Origin: Rosistilla ulvae
Lineage (GTDB): Bacteria; Planctomycetota; Planctomycetia; Pirellulales; Pirellulaceae
Length of the DNA stretch: 64,000 nt
Assembly: GCF_007741475.1 (NCBI RefSeq)
Contig: NZ_CP036261.1
Coordinates: forward strand, 1,178,001-1,242,000
Direction: 5' to 3'
Position 1 is the stretch's first letter; every line of letters starts with the position of its first letter. The position numbers and the translations under genes are program-made. The notes beneath the pieces are model-generated. The model did no database searches. It was not told the origin of the DNA and saw only the letters and a program-made list of their open reading frames with translations. Shown piece after piece: positions 34,766-43,217 of the stretch.

Positions 34766-36088
34766 CTATAGTTCGCTGAAGTAGCTCTTACATGCTTGGT
34801 CCAAGAAGTCGGGTCTCAGCTGAGGTGGGATCTTCTTGTACTTACAGAAATTGTTCACTTGGGTCAGGATGTCGCGCGGCTGGCATCGCCGCAGCGATCG
34901 GCCGCTCTGTTCGTAGAACCGCAGCAGATGCTCGGCAGCCCCTTTGACCTGCGGGAATCCCATCTTCTCGACGTTGTGGTTGAAGATTCGAGTGAATTCC
35001 TTGGGGTCGGGGTCGTCGACCATGATCTTGTAAGGCACGCGTCGCAGGAACGCTTCGTCGACTAATTGGTCGGGGTTCAGGTTTGTCGAAAAGATGATCA
35101 ACTGTTCAAACGGAATTTCGATCTTCTTGCCCGAAGGGAGGGTCAGGAAATCGATCCGGTTTTCCAGCGGAATGATCCAACGATTCAACAGCTCTTCAGG
35201 CTGAATTCGTTGGCGACCAAAGTCGTCGATCAACAGGCATCCGCAATTGCTTTTTAGTTGCAGCGGTGCTTCACAGGTGTTCGATCGAGGGTCGTGGCGA
35301 ACCTCCAAATTCTCCATCACTAATTCACCGCCAACGATGACGGTAGGACGCTGGATCCGCACCCAACGACGATCCCATTGTTGGGCTTTGATGATTCCGT
35401 CGCCCGATTCGGGGATCGGCATCGGCCGATGAAAAGCATCGTCTTGGACTTTGATCAAATTGCCATCATCGAGGATCGAATGAGGGATCCAGATCTCTTG
35501 TCCCAGGCATTGTGTCAGGCAACGCGCGATCGTGGTCTTCCCGTTACCCGGTGGTCCAAACAGAAACAGACCGCTGTTGCTGTTGATCGCGGGTCCCAGT
35601 TGGTCCAACAGTTCGTTGTTGTGCGAGATGCTTGAAAGTGCCGAACGGAGGTCGTCGTAACCGATCGGGTCGAGCCCCGCCGCTTGCGCCTCGACGCTTA
35701 AAACGTAATCGCTCAACGGAACGGGAGCTGGCCCGGTGTAGGCACAATGGCTCATGTGCGTCTGGGCCCGCTTTTGTCCGTTTTCGGACAATGAATAATA
35801 GTAGTCGTTGAAGGCTGCCGGGCGGACGTGGGTGATCAGTTGACGCGTACGTTGGGCTTCGAGCAGTGGTTCGACGACACCAAACGGAATCCCTGTTCGT
35901 TCGGCCATCGCGCGACCGCTGAGTGTGCCAGTCGATAGGAAGATCTTTAATATCAACGCGTCGATATACGATTCCGAGAGACCGGTTTCGTGGAGATTTC
36001 GCGGTTCGGTCGGCCAGAAGGTATCACCACCTAACAGGCCGGACAACAGCGCGGAATCGATGCTAAGCGTTTGGTTCAGTACAGTCAC
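34766..36088 (-). CDS. AAA+ ATPase with N-terminal winged-helix-like region
   Basis: About 440 residues. The N-terminal third looks like a small helix-turn-helix domain (IDALILKIFLSTGTLSGRAM, AERTGIPFGVVEPLLEAQRT, TRQLITHVRPAAFNDYYYSL). The AAA+ core has Walker A (FLFGPPGNGKTTIARCL), Walker B (GCLLIDDFGRQRI), a sensor-1-like asparagine (LIIFSTNLNPDQLV) and a possible arginine finger (EAFLRRVPYKI). The C-terminal helical lid is ERK-like (SGRSLRRCQPRDILTQVNNF). A GTG at 36088 with GGTGA at 5 bases is preferred. A TTG at 36100 and a GTG at 36097 are alternatives. It is the first gene of a two-gene transcript with the kinase-tubulin fusion. Similar ATPases are found next to pilus and kinase genes in planctomycetes, and the role is not known. 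Confidence 0.85.
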   Translation of the reverse strand: MTVLNQTLSIDSALLSGLLGGDTFWPTEPRNLHETGLSESYIDALILKIFLSTGTLSGRAMAERTGIPFGVVEPLLEAQRTRQLITHVRPAAFNDYYYSLSENGQKRAQTHMSHCAYTGPAPVPLSDYVLSVEAQAAGLDPIGYDDLRSALSSISHNNELLDQLGPAINSNSGLFLFGPPGNGKTTIARCLTQCLGQEIWIPHSILDDGNLIKVQDDAFHRPMPIPESGDGIIKAQQWDRRWVRIQRPTVIVGGELVMENLEVRHDPRSNTCEAPLQLKSNCGCLLIDDFGRQRIQPEELLNRWIIPLENRIDFLTLPSGKKIEIPFEQLIIFSTNLNPDQLVDEAFLRRVPYKIMVDDPDPKEFTRIFNHNVEKMGFPQVKGAAEHLLRFYEQSGRSLRRCQPRDILTQVNNFCKYKKIPPQLRPDFLDQACKSYFSEL

Positions 36089-36100
36089 TAGGGTCACCAA

Positions 36101-36302
36101 GCGAGGGTCGAGCGATGCTGGATTGCAGACGTTACGCTGAAATCTAGCTCGCTAGTTCAGCGAGGGAAGTGAGAACAGACAAACTAGCAAAAAAGATGGT
36201 GTGTTCTGTTCAGTGCCCTGTTTTGCGTTCTAAACTTCGGAAGTTCACAGAACATACGAGTTCCGGAATGGACAAACCGTCTTCTTGCGGATTGCACTGA
36301 AT
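36101..36302. promoter_or_regulatory. Divergent promoter region with inverted TGTTCTGT / ACAGAACA sites
   Basis: The AAA gene and the FHA-EAL gene are transcribed away from this 200-base space. It contains TGTTCTGT (36202-36209) and its exact inverse ACAGAACA (36247-36254), a further GAACAGA (36173-36179) and a small hairpin CTCGCT-AGTTC-AGCGAG (36148-36164). Such inverted copies could be binding sites for a shared regulator. No clear -35/-10 pair was found. Confidence 0.4.
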
Positions 36303-37433
36303 ATGACAATGGCTCCAAACATGAACGCACCCAATAAACTGTCCGGCGAGATCGGCAGTGATGTGTGGTTTCTCAGCGGTCCGACTCGGCCCGGTGATGT
36401 TTCTCGATACATTCCGGTCGAGGAAGAACCCTTTGTGGTTGGACGCAAGGCAAATGTAAATCTGACTTTGGGATACAACACCGTCAGCAGTGCGCATGCC
36501 AGTTTGTGGACCGAAGAGGGCCAGTTGTGGTTGCAAGACCTAGGGAGCACCAATGGCACATTTGTTAATGGTCAACGGATCTCACAACCGGTACGACTGG
36601 GAGAAGAGGATCTCGTTCATTTCGCCGAAGCGTTGTTTCGCATCCGCCGCCAAAGCGTGGGGGCATCGATGTCGGGGACGATCCCGCAGAATGTTTGCGA
36701 TCAGGCGTTGGCGCTGGTGCAGTTCGATCGTTTGATGAGCGAACGGTTGGTTGTTCCTCATTTTCAGCCGATCGTGCAAATGGCTGACAGTGAAATGCTG
36801 GGGTTCGAAATTCTGGGCCGTGGCCGGGTCTTCGGGCTCGAGTCGGTCGGTGCGATGTTTGAAGCGGCTTCCCAGTTGAATTTGGAAGTCGATCTCAGCC
36901 AGATGTTGCGTTGGGAAGGAGTTCGCGTTGGACGCAGTCTGCCCCAATGTCCGGTGTTGTTTGTCAACACGCACCCGGCGGAATTGGCAAACGATGGGTT
37001 GGAGGCTTCGTTGGAACAGCTTCGCGACATGGCCGGTAGCACTCGATTGGTCCTCGAAATCCATGAATCGGCGGTCACCAATCCCGAACTGCTCAGCCTG
37101 CTGCAGACAAAATTGCAGTCCTTGGGGATAGGGCTCGCCTACGACGACTTCGGTGCCGGGCAAGCGCGGCTCAGCGAATTGGTCCAGGCGCGTCCGGAAT
37201 TCGTCAAATTCGATATGTCCCTGATCCGTGGCATCGATACCGCTAGCCCCGAGCGTCAACGAATGCTGGAGGCCCTGGTTAAGATGGTTCGCGAACTCGA
37301 CATCCAAGCACTTGCGGAAGGGATTGAAAGCAAAGCCGAAGCGGAGTTCTGTCAAAGCATTGGATTTGATCTGGCACAAGGCTACTACTTCGGCCGTCCC
37401 GTCCCTATCGAATCGGCAACCGATCGCATCTGA
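36303..37433 (+). CDS. FHA-EAL protein: phosphothreonine-binding domain joined to a c-di-GMP phosphodiesterase domain
   Basis: A 376-residue protein. Residues about 15-105 form a forkhead-associated domain that binds phosphothreonine: FVVGRKANVNLTLGYNTVSS, AHASLWTEEGQLWLQDLGST and NGTFVNG. Residues about 125-375 form an EAL domain, which degrades cyclic di-GMP. The signature EAL reads EIL (LGFEILGRGRV). The other active-site positions are kept: Asn (VNTHPAEL), Glu (LVLEIHES), Asp-Asp (AYDDFGAGQARL), Lys (FVKFDMSLI), Glu (LAEGIES) and Gln (AQGYYFGRPVP). It may therefore be active. It is divergent from the AAA and kinase-tubulin genes, so the kinase could supply the phosphothreonine ligand (inference). 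The ATG at 36303 is chosen over a TTG six codons earlier. Confidence 0.93.
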   Translation: MTMAPNMNAPNKLSGEIGSDVWFLSGPTRPGDVSRYIPVEEEPFVVGRKANVNLTLGYNTVSSAHASLWTEEGQLWLQDLGSTNGTFVNGQRISQPVRLGEEDLVHFAEALFRIRRQSVGASMSGTIPQNVCDQALALVQFDRLMSERLVVPHFQPIVQMADSEMLGFEILGRGRVFGLESVGAMFEAASQLNLEVDLSQMLRWEGVRVGRSLPQCPVLFVNTHPAELANDGLEASLEQLRDMAGSTRLVLEIHESAVTNPELLSLLQTKLQSLGIGLAYDDFGAGQARLSELVQARPEFVKFDMSLIRGIDTASPERQRMLEALVKMVRELDIQALAEGIESKAEAEFCQSIGFDLAQGYYFGRPVPIESATDRI

Positions 37434-37990
37434 GATCCGAACCTTCATCGTTCACTGGCCAAGTCGCTTGCTGCGGACCAAGGATGAGTTCGGTTCGCAA
37501 CTCGCTTGACCATGCAATCCCGTTGAGATCTTGCGTCCGATCTCCGGCGAAACCACGCCCAAACGCGGTTTCTTGAAGGTTTCCGCCCATCTCGCTTTTC
37601 GAGCGAGATTCATTTTCTGCAGCTTGGGATCCACCCGGAACGAGCTTGTGACGCCGTGCCGCCGGGGCCATCATGCCGCGGACAATCCACGGAGATGCTC
37701 AGTCCAATCCCTCTGTTTCATGCCGTTAAATGAACGGCAGGACGCTCGCTGCCCATTCCCTCGCAAACTACTGAAGGTAGAGGTAAGTAGCCAAAAGGTG
37801 GGGCTCGCATGTTTACCTCGGCTGTTTCGGCGTCTATTATGTCTGACAAGCAGTGCGTTGAAGTCTTTGGCTTGGCGGGAGGGTTTCTAGCCCGTCCAGT
37901 TGCGAAGTGTTAGGATTCACGCCTCAAAGGTCTGCGAGCGGCAGTGCGCCGTTCGAACCCTAATCACTTGTCTCGTATAAGGAATCGATC
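37434..37990. other. Long intergenic region between the FHA-EAL and GntR genes
   Basis: These 557 bases hold no convincing gene. An open frame of 119 codons (37531-37890) is rich in Arg, Cys and Leu in the manner of non-coding GC-rich DNA and has no recognisable motif. A hairpin lies at 37589-37609. The GntR gene starts at the right end, preceded by an AAGGA site. Confidence 0.5.
37589..37616 (+). terminator. Possible terminator after the FHA-EAL gene
   Basis: A perfect 8-base-pair stem (ATCTCGCT with AGCGAGAT, loop TTTCG) followed by TCATTTT. It lies about 155 bases after the stop codon of the FHA-EAL gene. The T run is short, so this is a moderate call. Confidence 0.45.
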
Positions 37991-38716
37991 GTGCAATTGA
38001 CCCCCGTGCCGCGGCGTTCTTCCGTCGATGAAGTGGTCGAGCGGATCCGACATGAAATCGAGTCCAAAGGGCTCACGTCGGGCGATCGGTTGCCCGGTGA
38101 AATGGAGCTGATCAAACAACTGGAAGTTAGCCGACCGGTGCTCCGCGAAGCGCTGGCTCGCCTGCGAGGGCTGGGGCTAGTCGAGATCCAACGTGGCAAC
38201 GGCACTTTTGTCGCCGAGACCGATTCGTTGACCAGTTGCGTGCGGATGTTGCGGTCGGCCGTCACGATCTCGCCCCGCGAACTGCTCTCCTACACCGAAC
38301 TGCGAACGGCGATTGAGGTCCAGGCCGTCCGTCAAGCCGCTCAACGTGGCACGGCGGAGGACGTCGCGGAGCTTCGAGCCATCCTGGAGCGATTGGTCAA
38401 CGTCGATCTTCCATGCGAAAAGTCGCTCGAATTGGACTTCCGCTTCCATCGTCGACTCCTCCAAGCGGCGGACAATGTGTTGATGCAGAACATCATGGAA
38501 GTGATCTATGAGTTTGTGTTGACACAGATGGCACAAACGACACCTTCCCCTGCCGACAACGCATTGGGACACAAGTTGCATATCGAGATCGTCGACGCAA
38601 TCGAAGCTCGAGATCCCGATGCCGCCGAATTGGCGATGCGACAGCACATGGAAATTGTCCTTCAACGTTTGACAGCGATGGTCGATGCCGTCGAGACGGA
38701 ACCAAAAGAAGCTTGA
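37991..38716 (+). CDS. GntR/FadR-family transcriptional regulator
   Basis: A 241-residue regulator with a GntR winged helix-turn-helix (SVDEVVERIRHEIESKGLTS, GDRLPGEMELIKQLEVSRPV, LREALARLRGLGLVEIQRGN) and a FadR-type C-terminal ligand domain (FCD). The FCD metal/ligand region includes LELDFRFHRRLLQAADN and HKLHIEIVDAIEARDP. This subfamily usually responds to an organic acid or sugar acid. The start is a GTG preceded by AAGGA at 7 bases. It stands just ahead of the PSD1 and DUF1501 genes on the same strand, so it may control them (inference). Confidence 0.92.
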   Translation: MQLTPVPRRSSVDEVVERIRHEIESKGLTSGDRLPGEMELIKQLEVSRPVLREALARLRGLGLVEIQRGNGTFVAETDSLTSCVRMLRSAVTISPRELLSYTELRTAIEVQAVRQAAQRGTAEDVAELRAILERLVNVDLPCEKSLELDFRFHRRLLQAADNVLMQNIMEVIYEFVLTQMAQTTPSPADNALGHKLHIEIVDAIEARDPDAAELAMRQHMEIVLQRLTAMVDAVETEPKEA

Positions 38717-38820
38717 TCGTTTTGAGCGATCGACTTCACAGATGAAACGCTACGGAGAACCCTTGCCCCAGGATTCTCCCACCGCTGCGCGTTCTCCAAG
38801 ATACATGAAGAGGCTGGATC

Positions 38821-41613
38821 ATGATTCGTGGGAAAGAGTCGGTTTACAGCATTCGTTTCTATCCTGCGAAGTTCATCTCGCTGAAGAACCTTTTGCTTGT
38901 CGCGGTGTCGCTAGTCGCAACGGCATCGCCTGTGCGAGCTGTCGATTTTGAGAACCAGATCCTGCCGATCTTGCAAGAACATTGCATCGATTGCCATGGT
39001 CCCGATGCTGCCGAATCGGATCTCCGGCTCGATAGTTTGCTCACCGCACTGCGAGGTGGTGATTCGGGCGAAGCCGCGATCGTGCCGGGAGACAGCAAAC
39101 GCAGCGATCTGATCCACCGTCTGACCAGCGACGACGCGGCCCACCAAATGCCTCCCGACGGCGACCGCTTGCCGCCTGCACAAGTTGAGCTGTTCAAGGC
39201 ATGGATCGATGATGCCGAGTTATGGCAGCCGGCAAAGGCGGAACTGGCCAAACAGACGATCGATCATTGGTCGTTTCAGCCGTTGCAACGGCCAACGGTT
39301 CCCAACGGCTCCGATTCGCAAGCTCATGCGGTCGATGCCTCTCTCGATGCAAAGCTCTCAGCGGCGGGGCTGTCGCAGTCTCCCACCGCGCCCCGTCGAC
39401 GGCTGGTTCGCCGCGCTTATCAAGTGCTGCACGGACTGCCTCCAACGCCGCAACAAGTCGATGCGTTTGTCGGCGACACTCGCGACAACGCCTGGGAATT
39501 GCTGGTGGAAGAGCTACTGGCCAGTCCGCGATATGGTGAGGCGATGGCGACGCAGTGGCTGGACCTGGTCCGGTTCGGCGAGACGCATGGCTTTGAAACC
39601 AATCGCGAACGCCCGAACGCTTGGTACTACCGAGACTGGGTGGTCGACGCGTTTAACGCCGACCAGCCCTACGACGATTTCGTTCGCCAGCAGATCGCGG
39701 GCGATGCCCTTGGCGCCGATGTGGCGACGGGGTTTCTGGTCGGCGGTCCGTATGATCTGGTCAAAGGAGCCGACCCGTTGTTGCGGCTGACGCAGCGGCA
39801 GGACGAACTGGCTGACATCGTCAACACGACGGGAACCGCTTTCCTGGGGCTGTCGCTAGGTTGTGCGCGATGCCACAACCACAAGTTCGATCCGGTTTCT
39901 CAGACCGATTATTACGCGATGCAGGCGGTCTTTTCGGGAGTCAACCACGCCGAACGGGCATTGCCTTTACGTGACGACGCGCGGAAGCAACTGGAAGAAA
40001 TCGATCGCCAGATCGCCGACGCTCGCCAGCATTTGTCTCCCTTCGTCGCCAAGGATGTATCACGGCCAGCGGTCGACGCCAAGGGAAACGTGGAGCAGTT
40101 GGAGCCGGTCGACGCGCGATTCGTTCGCTTCACGATTCTGGCAACGAACCAGTCGCAGCCCTGCATTGATGAGTTGGAAATCTTTAGCGGCGATCAAAAC
40201 GTAGCCCTTGCCAGTGGCGGCGCGATCGCGACGTCCAATGGCGACTTTGTCCATCCGCTTCATAAGTTGGAGCACATCAACGACGGACGGTTTGGCAACG
40301 CCCGCAGTTGGATCGCCGCCAAAGCGTCCGGCGGTTGGGTGCAAATCGAACTTCCCAAAACCCAATCGATCGACCGGATCCAATGGGCTCGTGATTCGGA
40401 AGGAAGGTATCGCGACCGCTTGGCGACCGAATATCGAATCGAGATCTCGATCGATGGCGATGCCTGGACGGAAGTTGCCAACGGAGCGGATCGGTTGCCG
40501 CATGGCGATTCCAGCGCGACGCCGATCCGCTACGACTTCGCCCACGCAACCGAGGCCGAAGCCGAGATGGGCCGCCAGCAATTGCAGCGGTTGGAAGAAC
40601 TCAATTCGCTGCGTGAATCGCTCTTAAAGACGCCGACCGTTTACGCCGGAACGTTCAGCCAGCCCGCACCGACGCACCGGCTCAACCGTGGCGAAATCGG
40701 ATCGCCTCGCGAACAGGTCGCTCCCGCGGCGATCCGCTCGCTGACCGATTTATCGCTCGCCAGCGACACGCCCGAACAACAGCGACGTGTGGCGATCGCA
40801 AACTGGATCGCATCGGCCGACAATCCGTTGACCGCCCGCGTCTTTGTGAATCGGATTTGGCAGTTCCACTTCGGCACCGGGATCGTCGACACGCCCAGCG
40901 ACTTCGGCGGCAACGGCACTCCGCCAACCCATCCCGAACTGCTCGATTGGCTCGCTGCTGAATTGATCGACAGCGGGTGGTCGACCAAACACATCCACCG
41001 CCTGATCTTGACCTCCAAGGCTTGGCAGCAGGATAGCCTGCCTCGCGACCAAGGTCTGGCGGTCGATGCGAGCAGCCGATTGCTGTGGCGATTCCCGCCG
41101 CGACGCCTGTCGGCCGAAGCGATCCGCGACAGTATCTTGTCGGTCACCGGCAAGTTGGATCTGAAGCAAGGTGGCCCCGGATTTAGCGCGTTCGAAATCG
41201 AACCCGAAAACGTGCGACACTACTTCCCCAAAAAGGACTTTGGTCCAGCCGATTGGCGGCGGATGGTCTACATGACGCGCGTTCGTCAGGAACGCGATGC
41301 CGTCTTTGGCGTCTTCGATTGCCCCGACTTCAATCAAGTCGTGCCACAACGCAATCGATCGACGACACCGCTGCAGGCTCTGAATCTTTTGAACAGCCGG
41401 TTCGTTTTGCAGCAGGCTGACTTCCTGGTCCAGCGACTCGAGAGCGAGGCGAGCGATCCGGCGGCGAAAGTCGCCCTGGCCTATCAGCTCTGTTTCTCGC
41501 GGCTCCCCGATGCGGAAGAGTCGACTGCGGCGCTCGCCTTTGTCCAGCAAAACGATTGGCAACAGTTCGCTCGAGCGATCTTGAACGCCAACGAATTTGT
41601 CTTCGTCCCCTAG
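38821..41613 (+). CDS. PSD1-type planctomycete cytochrome-c domain protein (DUF1549/DUF1553)
   Basis: A 930-residue exported protein of the family that pairs with DUF1501 proteins in planctomycetes. After a signal peptide (ending ASPVRAVDFE) comes a small cytochrome-c-like domain with one heme motif (LQEHCIDCHGPDAAESDLRL). The DUF1549 domain follows (LVRRAYQVLHGLPPTPQQVD, RYGEAMATQWLDLVRFGETH, GLSLGCARCHNHKFDPVSQT, which carries a second CxxCH). Residues about 423-573 resemble an F5/8-type-C discoidin domain (DARFVRFTILATNQSQPCID). The DUF1553 domain follows (NPLTARVFVNRIWQFHFGTG, STPLQALNLLNSRFVLQQA). The function is unknown but is thought to involve polysaccharide breakdown. The partner DUF1501 gene follows 92 bases later. 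Confidence 0.95.
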   Translation: MIRGKESVYSIRFYPAKFISLKNLLLVAVSLVATASPVRAVDFENQILPILQEHCIDCHGPDAAESDLRLDSLLTALRGGDSGEAAIVPGDSKRSDLIHRLTSDDAAHQMPPDGDRLPPAQVELFKAWIDDAELWQPAKAELAKQTIDHWSFQPLQRPTVPNGSDSQAHAVDASLDAKLSAAGLSQSPTAPRRRLVRRAYQVLHGLPPTPQQVDAFVGDTRDNAWELLVEELLASPRYGEAMATQWLDLVRFGETHGFETNRERPNAWYYRDWVVDAFNADQPYDDFVRQQIAGDALGADVATGFLVGGPYDLVKGADPLLRLTQRQDELADIVNTTGTAFLGLSLGCARCHNHKFDPVSQTDYYAMQAVFSGVNHAERALPLRDDARKQLEEIDRQIADARQHLSPFVAKDVSRPAVDAKGNVEQLEPVDARFVRFTILATNQSQPCIDELEIFSGDQNVALASGGAIATSNGDFVHPLHKLEHINDGRFGNARSWIAAKASGGWVQIELPKTQSIDRIQWARDSEGRYRDRLATEYRIEISIDGDAWTEVANGADRLPHGDSSATPIRYDFAHATEAEAEMGRQQLQRLEELNSLRESLLKTPTVYAGTFSQPAPTHRLNRGEIGSPREQVAPAAIRSLTDLSLASDTPEQQRRVAIANWIASADNPLTARVFVNRIWQFHFGTGIVDTPSDFGGNGTPPTHPELLDWLAAELIDSGWSTKHIHRLILTSKAWQQDSLPRDQGLAVDASSRLLWRFPPRRLSAEAIRDSILSVTGKLDLKQGGPGFSAFEIEPENVRHYFPKKDFGPADWRRMVYMTRVRQERDAVFGVFDCPDFNQVVPQRNRSTTPLQALNLLNSRFVLQQADFLVQRLESEASDPAAKVALAYQLCFSRLPDAEESTAALAFVQQNDWQQFARAILNANEFVFVP

Positions 41614-41705
41614 ATCGGAACCGCTCGCAAGAGCTCCCGCGTCGGGTCGGCTGGACCGACCGCAGGCATCCCCCAAAAAATGCTCCCCTCTGAGATTGAT
41701 TTGTC

Positions 41706-43163
41706 ATGCAAACTTCATCACGTCGACAGTTGTTGTTGAATGCCGCCGGAGGGCTCGGCGGGATCGCCGTGGCCAGCATGTTGCATCAGCAAGGTTTGCT
41801 TGCTGCGAACAATGCACCACTGCGACCGCAGATCGATCCATCGCAACCGTTTGCCAGTCGCGACAGTCACTTTGCGCCGCGAGCGAAAAACGTGTTGATG
41901 ATCTTCTGCAGCGGCGCGTGCAGCCAGATCGATACGTTTGACTACAAGCCGGAACTGATCAAACGGCATGGCCAACCGTTGCCGGGAGCTGAGAATCTGC
42001 TGACCTTTCAAGGCGCCCAGGGCAACCTCACCAAGAGCCCTTGGAAGTTCCGGCCGCGAGGCGAATCGGGCAAGATGGTCTCGGATCTGGTTCCGATGTT
42101 GGGAGAGCTTGCCGATGAGATGTGTTTCTTCCATTCGCTGACCGGCAAGACGAACACGCACGGTCCGGGCGAAAACTTCATGTCGACAGGCTTTACGCTC
42201 GACGGTTTCCCCAGCATGGGAGCGTGGCTGACGTGGGCGTTGGGAACCGAAAACACCGACTTGCCCGCCTACGTTGCGATTCCCGATCCGCGTGGCACGC
42301 CGCAGTCGAGCGTCAACAATTGGGGCCCCGGTTTCCTGCCGGCTGCGTTTCAAGGGACCGACTTCAACGCGGCCAAGCCGCTGCGGAATCTACAGCGTCC
42401 GGTTGGGATCGATGCGGAGACCGATCGGCGGACGCGGGCGTTTCTGCAGTCGATGAATCGTCGCCACTTGGAAGACTATCCCGGCGATTCGGAACTGGCT
42501 GCGCGGATTGCCAGCTATGAACTGGCGGCGCGGATGCAGTTGAGCGTGCCCGAGGTGAGCGATCTGTCGACCGAATCGGCGGCGACGCTGAAAATGTACG
42601 GTGCCGACGATACACAGAATTCGTTGAAGGCGGCCTATGCTCGCAACTGTATCTTGGCGCGGCGATTGGTCGAACAGGGCGTGCGGTTTGTGCAGGTCTT
42701 CAACGGGGCTTATCAAACCGGCGGCGAAGGTGTCAGCAACTGGGACGGGCACAAGGCGTTGGAACAACAGTACAGCAAACATGGTCCGGTGTTGGATCAG
42801 CCGACCGCGGCGCTGGTCCGCGATATGAAACAACGAGGTCTGTTGAAGGACACGCTGATCGTGTGGTGTACCGAATTCGGTCGGATGCCGACGTTTCAAG
42901 CCGGTGCCAGCGGCCGCGATCACAATCCCGATGGCTTCACCGCGTGGATGGCCGGTGCGGGCGTGAAGGCGCCGTACACTTACGGAGCGACCGATGAGTT
43001 TGGGCACAAGGCGGTCGAAAAAGTTGCCACCGTCTACGACTTTCACGCCACGATCCTGCATATACTAGGGCTCGATCACGAGCGGCTGACCTTCTACCAC
43101 AATGGAATCGAACGCCGTTTGACCGATGTTCACGGACACGTCATCAAGGAAGTGCTCTCCTGA
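41706..43163 (+). CDS. DUF1501 protein with twin-arginine signal
   Basis: A 485-residue protein of the DUF1501 family, which has the alkaline-phosphatase/sulfatase fold. The N-terminus is a twin-arginine signal ([20 protein letters not shown]), so it is exported folded. Family blocks are [20 protein letters not shown], the [20 protein letters not shown] segment, [36 protein letters not shown] and [20 protein letters not shown]. It is the usual partner of the PSD1-type protein upstream, and the pair is a hallmark of planctomycetes. The biochemical role is unproved. Confidence 0.95.
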   Translation: MQTSSRRQLLLNAAGGLGGIAVASMLHQQGLLAANNAPLRPQIDPSQPFASRDSHFAPRAKNVLMIFCSGACSQIDTFDYKPELIKRHGQPLPGAENLLTFQGAQGNLTKSPWKFRPRGESGKMVSDLVPMLGELADEMCFFHSLTGKTNTHGPGENFMSTGFTLDGFPSMGAWLTWALGTENTDLPAYVAIPDPRGTPQSSVNNWGPGFLPAAFQGTDFNAAKPLRNLQRPVGIDAETDRRTRAFLQSMNRRHLEDYPGDSELAARIASYELAARMQLSVPEVSDLSTESAATLKMYGADDTQNSLKAAYARNCILARRLVEQGVRFVQVFNGAYQTGGEGVSNWDGHKALEQQYSKHGPVLDQPTAALVRDMKQRGLLKDTLIVWCTEFGRMPTFQAGASGRDHNPDGFTAWMAGAGVKAPYTYGATDEFGHKAVEKVATVYDFHATILHILGLDHERLTFYHNGIERRLTDVHGHVIKEVLS

Positions 43164-43217
43164 GCCAGCTCGATCGCCGCGTCTGTATTCCCTTCCAAAC
43201 GCGGTGTTCGAACTGAG

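Noticed and set aside
37531-37890. A 119-codon frame in the gap before the GntR gene
   Set aside because: No ribosome binding site, no domain, and a composition rich in Arg, Cys and Leu. It also runs through the hairpin at 37589.
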